This document shows, one piece after another, positions 43,801 through 51,307 of a stretch of 64,000 nt of DNA. Position 1 is the first letter of the stretch, and each line of letters opens with the position of its first letter. Source of the DNA: an uncultured Bacteroidales bacterium (lineage in GTDB: Bacteria; Bacteroidota; Bacteroidia; Bacteroidales; Paludibacteraceae); NCBI GenBank assembly GCA_900320865.1, contig ONTT01000003.1, positions 62,001-126,000 of the forward strand. Direction: 5' to 3'. Made by a program: the position numbers and the translations under genes. The notes below the pieces were generated by a model, which was not told the DNA's origin, did no database searches, and saw only the letters and a list, made by a program, of their open reading frames with translations.

Positions 43801-46800
43801 GGATCTTCCGCTACCTGCATCGTCGTCCACCGGTCATTCATATAGCAATAGGATGTACCGGCCGGAGAACCTGCAGTTTCAACTAAAGTTCTATCACCAT
43901 TCTGCAACTTAGCCGGAGTACAGAGTTCAAAACCATACATACGAGTATATTTGTTTGACTTATATAATTCTTTTTCCAGAACAGTATATATTTGTATCGG
44001 ATAAGAAGAAACTCCATAATTATTATTATCAAAGTTCACAAGGACACTATTACCAAAACCTGTCAAGTGCTCAAGTTGTCCAAAATTAGCAGGATCATCC
44101 CAATGCACACCATCGAAATTAGGCGATGCGTCATCAAAGATAAACGTTCCTGCATCTTCGTTAGTAGAGACGATACTTGCACCGCCGGTACCGGCAGGAT
44201 TAATCACAAACGGATTATTTTCCTCGGTATTTCCTGTACCTTTAGACCATGTGGTATATACTGAGCAACCGCTTGCGGAGCGGAAAGTACCATGTACAAT
44301 TAGTTTAGCATCTCCAATAGCTTCCGGTGTATCAACATTACGCACCTTCGGTTGATCGTTCAGCGTAGCAGAATAGGTTACAATAGCGCCATATTTCTTA
44401 TTACCAGCCTTTCCCACATAACTACCCAACTTCATATTCATGTAGCTCCACTGGTCAGCGTCATAGAGGTAAAGAGCACCGGAAACCGTACTGGGATCTG
44501 TACTCGGGATAATACTGATCTCAGCTTCTTTATCCACCTCCACCTCCATTCCAGGCAGACAAGATGTGCTTTGAGTGAACTCCATATAACCGGAGAGCAA
44601 GTGAATCTTGAAGTTGCTTGTCAACGGAAGGACGAACTTACGAGAATCTAACTCGATGTGATATTTACCTGACAATCCAAAGAAATAACCCGGTACTTCT
44701 CCCAAATCAATTTTAAGAGAACCCAATTGTGCACTGTTATTTACCTCATACACTTGTTGGTCTTTTCTGGGATCGTAATATTTACGTACCCATGTATTCT
44801 CTGCATCTGCCGTCTCATCCATCATAAACATAGACCACTTATCCGGAACTGCTGTCTCGACTCCAATCAATCTAATTTCATCGGCAAACGCATTAATAAA
44901 CGACACATCCACCGACGTAGCGCATACCAGTGAAGCACCGGGATGGTATTTCACCGGTGATTCGATATTTTGGATAAAATACTCATACACAGGGAAGAGA
45001 TGTGTCATTTGTTGCGGATCTTGCGGCATAATCATCGTGAAGGAAATATCGCCGCCCTTCCAGTCGCCTATTTGGAATTGCTCACGAACGGTTGAACCAC
45101 GGCGCGCATCAATCTCACCGGAGAGGTAATTGCCCTCTGCATCTTTTGTACCATCACCGGTAACATATCCCCATGCACGGAGTTCAGAACCGGAAGCCAA
45201 TGTAATATGACTACCCGGTTTCAAAATCATATGTCCAAAAGGTCCACCGGGAATAGATTGCGCTTCTTGTCCCGTCAGACAGTACTGCGAACATGTCAAT
45301 TCTATCGCTCCTAATACGTTCATATTAACACCATTCTCCAAAGTAAGCGTACGGAATGCATACGGCGTAGGTGTACTTCCACTTTCACGAGGAACGATCA
45401 AGTATGTTGCATCTTGCTCATCCGACATCGGTACCACAAGCGTTGCATTGGCCGGGATGGTGTAATAACCTGCCTTGAGCGTATAGTCATTCTCCATAAA
45501 GATAATCACTCCTTCGGAGAGGTGGTTATTCGCATAGGCAAGCGCGTCTTCAAGCGACGCATAGGATGTCTTGCCGATGCGGCAAACGCTTACGTTAGCC
45601 GCCTGTGCAGCCTCTTGATCTCCGACAAAATACTTATATCCCTCGCGGAATTCCGTTCCGGCTGTGTTACGCCACTGTTGCTTCTCGTACGTGGAAGCGA
45701 TAGCCGCTGCATCATCGCCAAAATACGCTGATTTGAAGGTAATCTCCCCATTGGCGAATTTAGAAGGATCGGCAAACTTGCCGCTATTTACCGTCAGCGT
45801 GCCGCTTTCATTCTTCAGCGCTTTCGTACCGCCGGAAACAACCGCCAATTTCTCAATTGTTGCCGAACCGCCATTGGTCAACACTCCATATTGGGTACCG
45901 CTGATTGTACCGCGCTTGATAGAGGCTGTACCGCCGGTTACCTGGATGGCAGTTGCTCCATTAAACGTACCGCCGCTAGCAATCAACGTCTTAGCAGAAG
46001 TTAATCCGCCCTGGAAAACACCATCTGTCGTGGTGAGCGTACCATTATTCGTTGCCGAACCGGTAATCGTAGCGCCATTCTGCTCTACCGTAGCATTCGC
46101 ACCGATAGTGAGTGTACCGAACGTACCGCCATTCAGGATTGCCTTACCGCCCGTCACGTTCAGCGCATTAGCCGAACCGCCAAAAGCGCTATAGCCAATC
46201 GTCACGTTACCGCCGCTTACAGTCAGCGTATTGCTCAAGGTATGACCGTTGAGATCAAAAGTAAGATTCTTATTGATAGTTACCAGCGATGCATAGTCCG
46301 CATTGAGTTTGACTATATCCGTAGCAGTCGCAGCGGCAATCATATCCGTCAGATCTCCGCGGCCCACTTCTACTCCGTCTTTATCATAACGAACAGCCTG
46401 TCCATCTCCGCCCGTCGTACGAGCAGAAAGCACTACATTCATCGTCTTGCCAGCCTTGCTACGCAACTGAAGCGTTGCGCTAAACTCTCCTGCATTATCA
46501 TCGTCTGCCGTAAAAGTAACCGGTACGCGCAATTCTGCATAGTATTTCTCTTCAGGACCATTATTCGGATTACCGTAAGTGTCTGAATACACATAGTCTG
46601 AAGAAGAAGGTTTATGCGCATACCACAACTCATCCGTATTTGGCACAACCGTCCAAGTTCCCGTACCGGTCTGCTTGATAATAGAAGGGACTTCAAAGTC
46701 ATTCACATCAGCTAACGAACCCGTTACACGAAAAGTAACGGTCTGGGTACAAGTACGAGATACTGTGGTATTTTGCCCACTAATAGAATAACCTTCAATG

Positions 46801-47279
46801 AGTAACGGCATAAACGTAGCATATATCTCATACTCGCGTATATTGGAAAAGCCATACTTTTTGGAAGGAAGGAGATGTTGAGGCAATTCATATTTTTCCC
46901 ATTCATACTGTCCTACTCCCAAATCCGTACTTCCATTACGAAACGACCAGCCCGCGAAATACGAGCCCTCGTCAGGTAAAGCGTGCGCGCGTAAATCCAC
47001 GGTAAACAAGTTACCAGCGCTAATCTCAATGTATACTTCGGAATAACCATCCGCACGACTCGTGTCCGATTTCCAAGCCGGATCTTCATACACAAAAGAC
47101 TTTAGGTCGCTAGTCACACACACTTTTCCTTTACCTCCTGTTCCAGAAGAGGGTTGAGCGATCATACGCGCCCAGTAAAAATCCCGCATTGGATCGTCAT
47201 CCGCCCACGCTGCATTCACGCTCATCCCGAGCAGGAAGAGCAGCATTGATAATTTAAAGAATATTTTTTTCATTTTCAT
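40866..47279 (-). CDS. Giant InlB-repeat / beta-helix surface protein (2137 aa)
   Basis: Signal peptide MKMKKIFFKLSMLLFLLGMS..AWA. A beta-sandwich start follows, then a beta-helix region (GGNVTIGYSAFGGSANAL, NGGTFGTLTIGANATVEQNG), a long unique region, and at least five InlB/Listeria-Bacteroides repeats (TYDFTGWAPALGKVTSDVTY, YVFDHWSPAVDEVTQAMTYT, YEFEGWSDLASEDPNKKATS, YIFDGWSVVKDGERVYKNG). The end is VLINNHVYIIRDGKLYTITG, the short tail shared with other exported proteins here. Paralogous in design to the 2640-aa protein and driven by an almost identical promoter-leader. Likely T9SS-exported and cell-surface. Ligand or function unknown. Confidence 0.82.
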   Translation of the reverse strand: MKMKKIFFKLSMLLFLLGMSVNAAWADDDPMRDFYWARMIAQPSSGTGGKGKVCVTSDLKSFVYEDPAWKSDTSRADGYSEVYIEISAGNLFTVDLRAHALPDEGSYFAGWSFRNGSTDLGVGQYEWEKYELPQHLLPSKKYGFSNIREYEIYATFMPLLIEGYSISGQNTTVSRTCTQTVTFRVTGSLADVNDFEVPSIIKQTGTGTWTVVPNTDELWYAHKPSSSDYVYSDTYGNPNNGPEEKYYAELRVPVTFTADDDNAGEFSATLQLRSKAGKTMNVVLSARTTGGDGQAVRYDKDGVEVGRGDLTDMIAAATATDIVKLNADYASLVTINKNLTFDLNGHTLSNTLTVSGGNVTIGYSAFGGSANALNVTGGKAILNGGTFGTLTIGANATVEQNGATITGSATNNGTLTTTDGVFQGGLTSAKTLIASGGTFNGATAIQVTGGTASIKRGTISGTQYGVLTNGGSATIEKLAVVSGGTKALKNESGTLTVNSGKFADPSKFANGEITFKSAYFGDDAAAIASTYEKQQWRNTAGTEFREGYKYFVGDQEAAQAANVSVCRIGKTSYASLEDALAYANNHLSEGVIIFMENDYTLKAGYYTIPANATLVVPMSDEQDATYLIVPRESGSTPTPYAFRTLTLENGVNMNVLGAIELTCSQYCLTGQEAQSIPGGPFGHMILKPGSHITLASGSELRAWGYVTGDGTKDAEGNYLSGEIDARRGSTVREQFQIGDWKGGDISFTMIMPQDPQQMTHLFPVYEYFIQNIESPVKYHPGASLVCATSVDVSFINAFADEIRLIGVETAVPDKWSMFMMDETADAENTWVRKYYDPRKDQQVYEVNNSAQLGSLKIDLGEVPGYFFGLSGKYHIELDSRKFVLPLTSNFKIHLLSGYMEFTQSTSCLPGMEVEVDKEAEISIIPSTDPSTVSGALYLYDADQWSYMNMKLGSYVGKAGNKKYGAIVTYSATLNDQPKVRNVDTPEAIGDAKLIVHGTFRSASGCSVYTTWSKGTGNTEENNPFVINPAGTGGASIVSTNEDAGTFIFDDASPNFDGVHWDDPANFGQLEHLTGFGNSVLVNFDNNNYGVSSYPIQIYTVLEKELYKSNKYTRMYGFELCTPAKLQNGDRTLVETAGSPAGTSYCYMNDRWTTMQVAEDPCFMKEIVGGQTTYYAKPAEYVAVNVTSRVDLGEGVYMFNGNADHTFSDKDGAGRLFILMNDCQWWEVEKKDNLYHCIHPNNDTYYYWDEEEGKWKEQRFTITWKNWDGTEIKSYTIDVSSGDTIWEDYSVTYGTQAEYLGSNPTRPANIDYTYDFTGWAPALGKVTSDVTYTATYTEQPRKYAIIFTNEGGDEIERHLLTHNEIPVCENVPTRTGHTLQWEPALAAVTGDQTYRATWLEVPPTEYEIRFVDYNGTTVLKDTMVTIGDQPIPPVFKNGKWNNDDALTGKRPTSEFTYVFDHWSPAVDEVTQAMTYTAVYREVQREYTVTFQDEKGDEIETNTYHYGETPACSATPVKESDNANDYTFAWYPQIQTVMSNAEYKATFTPVPKKYALTLKCSPSGAATFTGARADYIYDAAAEVTVTPSDLKYEFEGWSDLASEDPNKKATSRTVTITGDSTLVAEFSCSTCDNVTITWRNYDGSLLKEVSQAKGTATTYTGPTPEREATSEETYIFDGWSVVKDGERVYKNGMTPKAAEGGATYYAHFAPEAIPSLEVSNGVTQLSAPVTYQNLILTSDGVHSGQLLGENYLTLTGNAYFDFKVNTQPRKWYAIAVPWLVDAATGISVNGHALTLNSGVYVLTYDGARRAAQGPQKTWTQLSNGDVMQPGILYMVCVMENASSIRFAKKAGADLLTTTTSVKKYPEATDNNGKDASWNGVANPALFHAYVNAGVTYGQVYIPESDSYDPIVLNTTKLVVGQGAYVQVPADKNITVTQGGEFGPSPAPRRMVAENETSNYEVRFAPINQAFEDRVFVQTDDSKTPDAYTVGKDLAKMGVSAKIAQIWIDRYDTKLCLNTMAPVNGEADYPLVLSVPQDGKYTIDILRSTEEQPNELYLTRDGEAIWNLSQNAYTMRLEQGTTARYGLRTVSKAPQTTTDIEPIWVDPEGNAIKAAKVLINNHVYIIRDGKLYTITGSLVR

Positions 47280-47360
47280 GTAAATTTAGATACATTTTTA
47301 TTTCTTCGCTTCAATTATCGTGCCAGTTTCATACGCATATATGGATGCACGGGCGCTTAT

Positions 47361-47379
47361 GCGCCGAAAAAAGCGGCGC
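47361..47379 (-). promoter_or_regulatory. Leader hairpin of the 2137-aa giant gene
   Basis: GCGCCG (47361-47366) / CGGCGC (47374-47379) with an A/G loop at the transcript 5' end. The same hairpin occurs at 25709-25728. Confidence 0.65.
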
Positions 47380-47409
47380 AAAATTACTGCTTTTTTTTGA
47401 CATACACAA
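47378..47409 (-). promoter_or_regulatory. Promoter of the 2137-aa giant gene
   Basis: Minus strand: CTTG (47406-47409), spacer TGTATGTCAAAAAAAAGCAG, TAATTTTGC (47378-47386). It leaves a leader of nearly 100 nt, unusually long for this window. Confidence 0.78.
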
Positions 47410-47599
47410 GAAAAAGGAGAAGAAAATGCAAAATAATTTTATTTTGTAAAGTCCAGATGATAGTGTTTTGATAAGAAAAAAAAATACATAATAAGACAGG
47501 AATCGACGGCTGTTTTATCAGGCAATCAAAAACTCGCGGGCTCACAAAAACGAAACAAAAAAGATCAAAAACAATTTTTAAAAAAAACATAAAAAACAC

Positions 47600-47870
47600 T
47601 GCCGCTATAATCTTAAACGACTTCCTGCCCGCATGGACATGGCCCACGCGGCCTTAGCGTAAACCTCCTAAACGCGTACTCATGCGAGCATAGTACGCCG
47701 CTTAATAGCCTTACTCAACGTCCGGTACTTTGCACCGCACTAAGAAGTCTTATTAAGATTCCAGCGTCAGAGAAAACAATAAAAATATTTTTCCCTAGCA
47801 GCTAACTCCTCAACATATTACGAGGTAGCAGCGCGCCTTACTATCCAAATCCACAGCAGCGGATGCTTAA
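47600..47870 (+). ncRNA. GC-rich structured island, candidate noncoding RNA (copy 2)
   Basis: Carries the block at 47641-47670 shared with 27401-27430 (GGCCCACGCGGCCTTAGCG and on to TCCTAA), then a strong hairpin GCGTACT-C-ATGC/GCAT-AGTACGC and, further on, CAGCAGCGGATG matching CAGTAGCGGATG of the first copy. No ORF. It is part of the gene-free stretch 47410-48221, otherwise AT-rich with an A-run near 47876-47892. Confidence 0.35.
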
Positions 47871-47901
47871 TCAGAAAAAAAAAAAAAAAAAATTAAAATT
47901 G

Positions 47902-47935
47902 TTCTCTCACAGTAGTGTTTCTCTCACAGTAGTGT
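47902..47935. repeat. Exact 17-bp tandem duplication
   Basis: TTCTCTCACAGTAGTGT occurs twice head to tail, between the GC-rich island and structured element B. Confidence 0.85.
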
Positions 47936-47944
47936 CTATTAAAA

Positions 47945-48106
47945 AAGTAAATAAAACCAAGATAAACCCTTTGAGTGCTTAGGAGCAAAGCTCCTTGTTC
48001 AACTTGTTACTAAAATCCGCTTGCAAATAAACTTCCAGACAGCTTTTACTACCAATTTGCACAACTCTTCGAGTGTAAAGCACTCAAAGCAATAAATATA
48101 AATAAA
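47945..48106 (-). ncRNA. Candidate structured RNA, element B
   Basis: Core 47969-48089 (121 nt) is closed by CTTTGAGTGCTT / AAGCACTCAAAG (12 bp). Inside are a hairpin AGGAGC/GCTCCT next to the closing stem and a second ACTC/GAGT hairpin at the other end, plus the box AAATAAACTTCCA. Flanks AAGTAAATAAAA and AATAAATATAAATAAA match element A at 51104-51268. On the minus strand a TATATTTATTG box with TTTG upstream could be the promoter and T-rich sequence follows the stem. The strand is therefore tentatively minus. Confidence 0.55.
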
Positions 48107-48221
48107 CATTGTAAGACCAAATCCGTTTACTCGTAATAACGCCTTAACTAGCTACCTATCAATTGTTTATAGAGAAAACAAAAAGTTTATAGTGGACAAT
48201 AATGGTTATCTTGACAAAATA

Positions 48222-48250
48222 AAAACAGCCCGCCGAAGCGAGCTGTTTGG
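48222..48250 (-). terminator. Terminator of the 48273-49871 gene
   Basis: Minus strand: AAACAGCTCGC / GCGGGCTGTTT with loop TTCG, followed by T residues. Confidence 0.8.
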
Positions 48251-48272
48251 GAGCCTAAAAGGCTATTTCTTC

Positions 48273-49871
48273 TTATTCGATTACCGAACCAAGAGCGTTG
48301 TACTTCACGCCGTTCTTGATGATAATCAGTTGACCGTTCTCAAACATCTTGATAGCCTTCTCGCTAACAACGGTGTTGTCAATAGCGGTAGCTATACCCT
48401 TGTCATTGTAAACGGTGAAGATACAATCTTCTCCCTTGTAGTTAATAGTAACCTCGGTCTCTTTTGCCGTGAAAGCAGTGAGATAGAGCAGGATACCTGC
48501 ACCGTCTACCTTATATTGACCTTCCGGTAAAGAGATGGTAGTAAATTCTGCACTTGGGAAGTTAATGTAGATACCTTTGTTATTGTCTGCCCAAGGAGCA
48601 ACCTGAATATTTACGATATTAGGATTCTCACCTGCTTTGCAAATCTTAAACTGGTTGTAGTTCTCGTCCTCAGGAGCAAGACCTACATTAAAGAACTCGA
48701 TATTATTCCAATCGCAGCCAGCCGGCTCTTCGAACTCGTACGTTACGTCCCAAATTACGAAACGTTTGTTTGTACCTGTAGCCGTTGCAACGACGGAAAT
48801 ATCGCCTTTGGCCTCAGAGATGTTTACTGTATATTGATACTTAGACAGGTCACCCTCTGCAGTATAGAAAGGAGAAGTACCTGCGATACCAGCATCAGCG
48901 ATTAAGTCAAAACTCTCAACATCAAGAGTAGCATCCTCCGTAGAAAGAGTCATTGTACAAGCCTTACCATTCCATGCAGCAGCCATAAAGTGGAGTTTTA
49001 CTGCATTAGCCGGAAGAGAAATAATAGCAGAACCTGCATTGCTTGATGTACCAACCTTAACAGCCTTATCACCATTTACGAGAGTAGAGTCACCACCCTG
49101 AGAGTATTCCGGGCCAGCCTCAAAAGTAGCCGGAGTACCCGGGTTCTTAACCTTAGCGTAGAAATGACCCGTTACAGCAAATGTAGCAACAAGATCGCCG
49201 GACTTAAGAGTAATCGTCTCGTTAATCTCGCCTTCTCCTGAATTAACCGTGAAATTCAGCACACCACCTTCTTTAGCCACAGAAGTTGCACCGAGTGCGA
49301 TTTTTCCGCTTGTAGTGCTAACTGCGATAGCCTCAGTAAGATTAGAAGCCGTGATTTCAACAGAAGCCTCCTTGGAACCAGATTCACCCTCAAAGATAAA
49401 AGTACCAAGAGCTACATCGCTAGCCTTCAATACAGGAACAGCAGCGTCAGCCTCAAATACAATCACGATGGTGCTTGCTTTGGAAGTAGCACTTCCCGCA
49501 CTAATCTTGAAGAAACCACCAGCTGCAGCCTCTGTAGGTTGAGCAGAAGCACCTATTACATACGTAAAATTCTCATTGTCATTAATAGTCACAGACTTAA
49601 CTGTTCCCCAAGAATCAGCATTGTAGATGTAACCAGCTTTTTTCTGACCCTGGATCAAAGTTGATTGCTTCATTACTTGGTTAGATGTCCATTCTACAAT
49701 GATTGTAGACTCATCAGCAGCCACAGCTGTAGACTGGTGAACACCATTGTTAGCTGCGTAAGAAGCACCAGGGAAGTCACTTATGCTAATAGTGACCGTG
49801 AACTCCTTAACTGCGCCAAACATGCTACCTGCGAAAAGCACGGCAGCGATTAAAGAGAATAATTTCCTCAT
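48273..49871 (-). CDS. Exported protein of unknown function with short conserved C-terminal tail
   Basis: 532 aa with signal peptide MRKLFSLIAAVLFAGSMFGA. Ig-like/BACON-type strand-rich domains follow, e.g. GTFIFEGESGSKEASVEITA (about residues 155-235, a domain common in Bacteroidales secreted proteins) and a jelly-roll-like middle (ISLPANAVKLHFMAAAWNGK). The C-terminus ENGQLIIIKNGVKYNALGS belongs to the tail motif shared by four other proteins here. Single-gene unit: own promoter (49948-49980) and terminator. Function unknown. Confidence 0.75.
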   Translation of the reverse strand: MRKLFSLIAAVLFAGSMFGAVKEFTVTISISDFPGASYAANNGVHQSTAVAADESTIIVEWTSNQVMKQSTLIQGQKKAGYIYNADSWGTVKSVTINDNENFTYVIGASAQPTEAAAGGFFKISAGSATSKASTIVIVFEADAAVPVLKASDVALGTFIFEGESGSKEASVEITASNLTEAIAVSTTSGKIALGATSVAKEGGVLNFTVNSGEGEINETITLKSGDLVATFAVTGHFYAKVKNPGTPATFEAGPEYSQGGDSTLVNGDKAVKVGTSSNAGSAIISLPANAVKLHFMAAAWNGKACTMTLSTEDATLDVESFDLIADAGIAGTSPFYTAEGDLSKYQYTVNISEAKGDISVVATATGTNKRFVIWDVTYEFEEPAGCDWNNIEFFNVGLAPEDENYNQFKICKAGENPNIVNIQVAPWADNNKGIYINFPSAEFTTISLPEGQYKVDGAGILLYLTAFTAKETEVTINYKGEDCIFTVYNDKGIATAIDNTVVSEKAIKMFENGQLIIIKNGVKYNALGSVIE

Positions 49872-49947
49872 AATTTTAAGATTTTGAGTTAAACAAAAAG
49901 TTGATTATATAAAGTTAAAACTTTAGTTCGTTCACACAATTCCGGCT

Positions 49948-49980
49948 ACAAAGGTACGGCTTTTTTTTCGAATATGCAAA
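49948..49980 (-). promoter_or_regulatory. Promoter of the 48273-49871 gene
   Basis: Minus strand: TTTG (49977-49980), spacer CATATTCGAAAAAAAAGCCG, TACCTTTGT (49948-49956). Confidence 0.78.
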
Positions 49981-49996
49981 TTTATTTTGTTTTTTT

Positions 49997-51046
49997 TTAT
50001 TTTTTATGCGCCACGACGAATAATTGCACCGAATTAAAGAGGTTCTGCCAGATGATATACGCTGCTGCGCCAAGGGCGGAGAGGGGATCGAGATAGGTCT
50101 GCGCCATCCAGACACCCAGCGAGGTATTTTTCTGTCCGAACGCTTGTCCGGCCGTGATAGACGAGACACCTGCCATAGTCTTAGGCGCCGCAGCCGGATT
50201 GATGAGGACATCCTGATAGTCGCGTCCCTTACTGGGAGCCGGCAGTTTATATCCAATCCATTTACCCAAACCGAACTGCACCAGGCAGACGAAGAAGGAG
50301 CATGCTAATAAAATTAGCATATTGGTCATTTGTGATTGGTAATTAGTAACGACTGTTTGTGTGACTGTAGCCGAAAGGACGGTGATCGAGGCAACCCAGA
50401 GATAGAATGGTACGACAGCCAAACCCTTTGGCAACTCAAAGGATTTATGATTGGTGATTGGTGATTGGTGATTGGTGATTTTTTCTTTTCGCCGATAATA
50501 ATAATTAAAACCTATGCGGACTAACCACGCGCTGAAAAAAGGACCGAGCAAAAGGGGTGCTACGCGGGAGAGGATGAGCAGGAAGGCCGGCCAGAATTGC
50601 TCCGCAAATTGGTAATTGGTCATTTGTAATTGGTCATTTATTAATGGGAAGGTGGCGGGTACAATAATCGCCGTGGCGAAGTTAGAGAGGAGCGTGAAGG
50701 TAGTCAGGTTCTGAATAGAACCTCCCATCTTACCGGCTATAATCGGTGCGGCAGTAGCCGTAGGCATGATGAAGCACATGAGCAGTCCCTGCGCCAAGAC
50801 AGGGTCTCCGGAGAGACGGAGCGTCACAAAATAGGTCAGGAAACTGAGTGCCATCTGCGCACCCAGTACCACCCAATGCCATTTATGCAGACGTAAGTCA
50901 AGCGGGTTGACCTTACAGAACGTAAAGAAGAGCATAAAGAAGATCAACCACGGTAAGACCGGCTTCAAGGGCAGGAGCCAGGGGTAAAAGACCGCTCCGA
51001 TGAGCATGCTCAACCATAACGCATTACTATCAAAAAACTTTCTCAT
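49997..51046 (-). CDS. Bile acid:sodium symporter (BASS) family transporter
   Basis: 349 aa integral membrane protein with about nine to ten hydrophobic helices. SBF/BASS features: MLIGAVFYPWLLPLKPVLPW, an early LIFFMLFFTF helix, GLLMCFIMPTATAAPIIAGK (the conserved TM4 region) and later MAGVSSITAGQAFGQKNTSL, the crossover motif of TM9. Substrate not predictable (bile acids, organic acids or precursors). Three heptamer arrays are translated (50319-50349, 50442-50483, 50606-50647), which add hydrophilic residues such as KITNHQSPITNHK between helices. The upstream intergenic region holds structured element A. Confidence 0.82.
   Translation of the reverse strand: MRKFFDSNALWLSMLIGAVFYPWLLPLKPVLPWLIFFMLFFTFCKVNPLDLRLHKWHWVVLGAQMALSFLTYFVTLRLSGDPVLAQGLLMCFIMPTATAAPIIAGKMGGSIQNLTTFTLLSNFATAIIVPATFPLINDQLQMTNYQFAEQFWPAFLLILSRVAPLLLGPFFSAWLVRIGFNYYYRRKEKITNHQSPITNHKSFELPKGLAVVPFYLWVASITVLSATVTQTVVTNYQSQMTNMLILLACSFFVCLVQFGLGKWIGYKLPAPSKGRDYQDVLINPAAAPKTMAGVSSITAGQAFGQKNTSLGVWMAQTYLDPLSALGAAAYIIWQNLFNSVQLFVVAHKK
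50319..50349. repeat. Heptanucleotide array in the BASS transporter gene (copy 1)
   Basis: ATATTGG TCATTTG TGATTGG TAATTAG. The coding strand reads VTNYQSQMTN. Confidence 0.75.
50442..50483. repeat. Heptanucleotide array in the BASS transporter gene (copy 2)
   Basis: GATTTAT, four GATTGGT, GATTTTT. The coding strand reads KITNHQSPITNHK. Confidence 0.88.
50606..50647. repeat. Heptanucleotide array in the BASS transporter gene (copy 3)
   Basis: Six units alternating AATTGGT and CATTTGT. The coding strand reads LINDQLQMTNYQF. Confidence 0.8.
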
Positions 51047-51103
51047 TATCGATATTAAAAGAAAAATATATTAAAAATAGATGATTGATTTTTAGAATAA
51101 ATT

Positions 51104-51268
51104 AAGTAAATAAAAAAAACAGATAAAACCCTGATTATTTATAGTACTACGTACTTCGAATCTTTATTCAACCGACTTATTTATAAATAAACTTAACATA
51201 ACTCGCTCGAATAAAACTTCTTAACTCTGCGAGTTCCCTATAAATAATCAGCAATAAACATAAATAAA
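51104..51268 (-). ncRNA. Candidate structured RNA, element A
   Basis: Core 51131-51251 is also exactly 121 nt, closed by CTGATTATTTATAG / CTATAAATAATCAG (14 bp), unrelated in sequence to the closing stem of element B. Inside: AGTAC/GTACT hairpin next to the stem, AACTC/GAGTT hairpin near the other end, TTTATTC/GAATAAA long-range pairing and the box AAATAAACTTAACA. Flanks match element B. On the minus strand a TATGTTTATTG box with TTTG upstream resembles a promoter and a T8 run follows the stem. It occupies the dusB-BASS intergenic region. Confidence 0.55.
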
Positions 51269-51307
51269 ATTTAAATCAATCATCCAAAAATACCAAAAAT
51301 ATTTTTC

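Noticed and set aside
48192..48530. 112-codon plus-strand frame
   Set aside because: Covers the terminator and the antisense of the exported-protein gene. No independent support.
51104..51268. Integron attC site or retron msr-msd as identity of the paired 121-nt elements
   Set aside because: No RYYYAAC/GTTRRRY boxes in the right places, no integrase, no reverse transcriptase.
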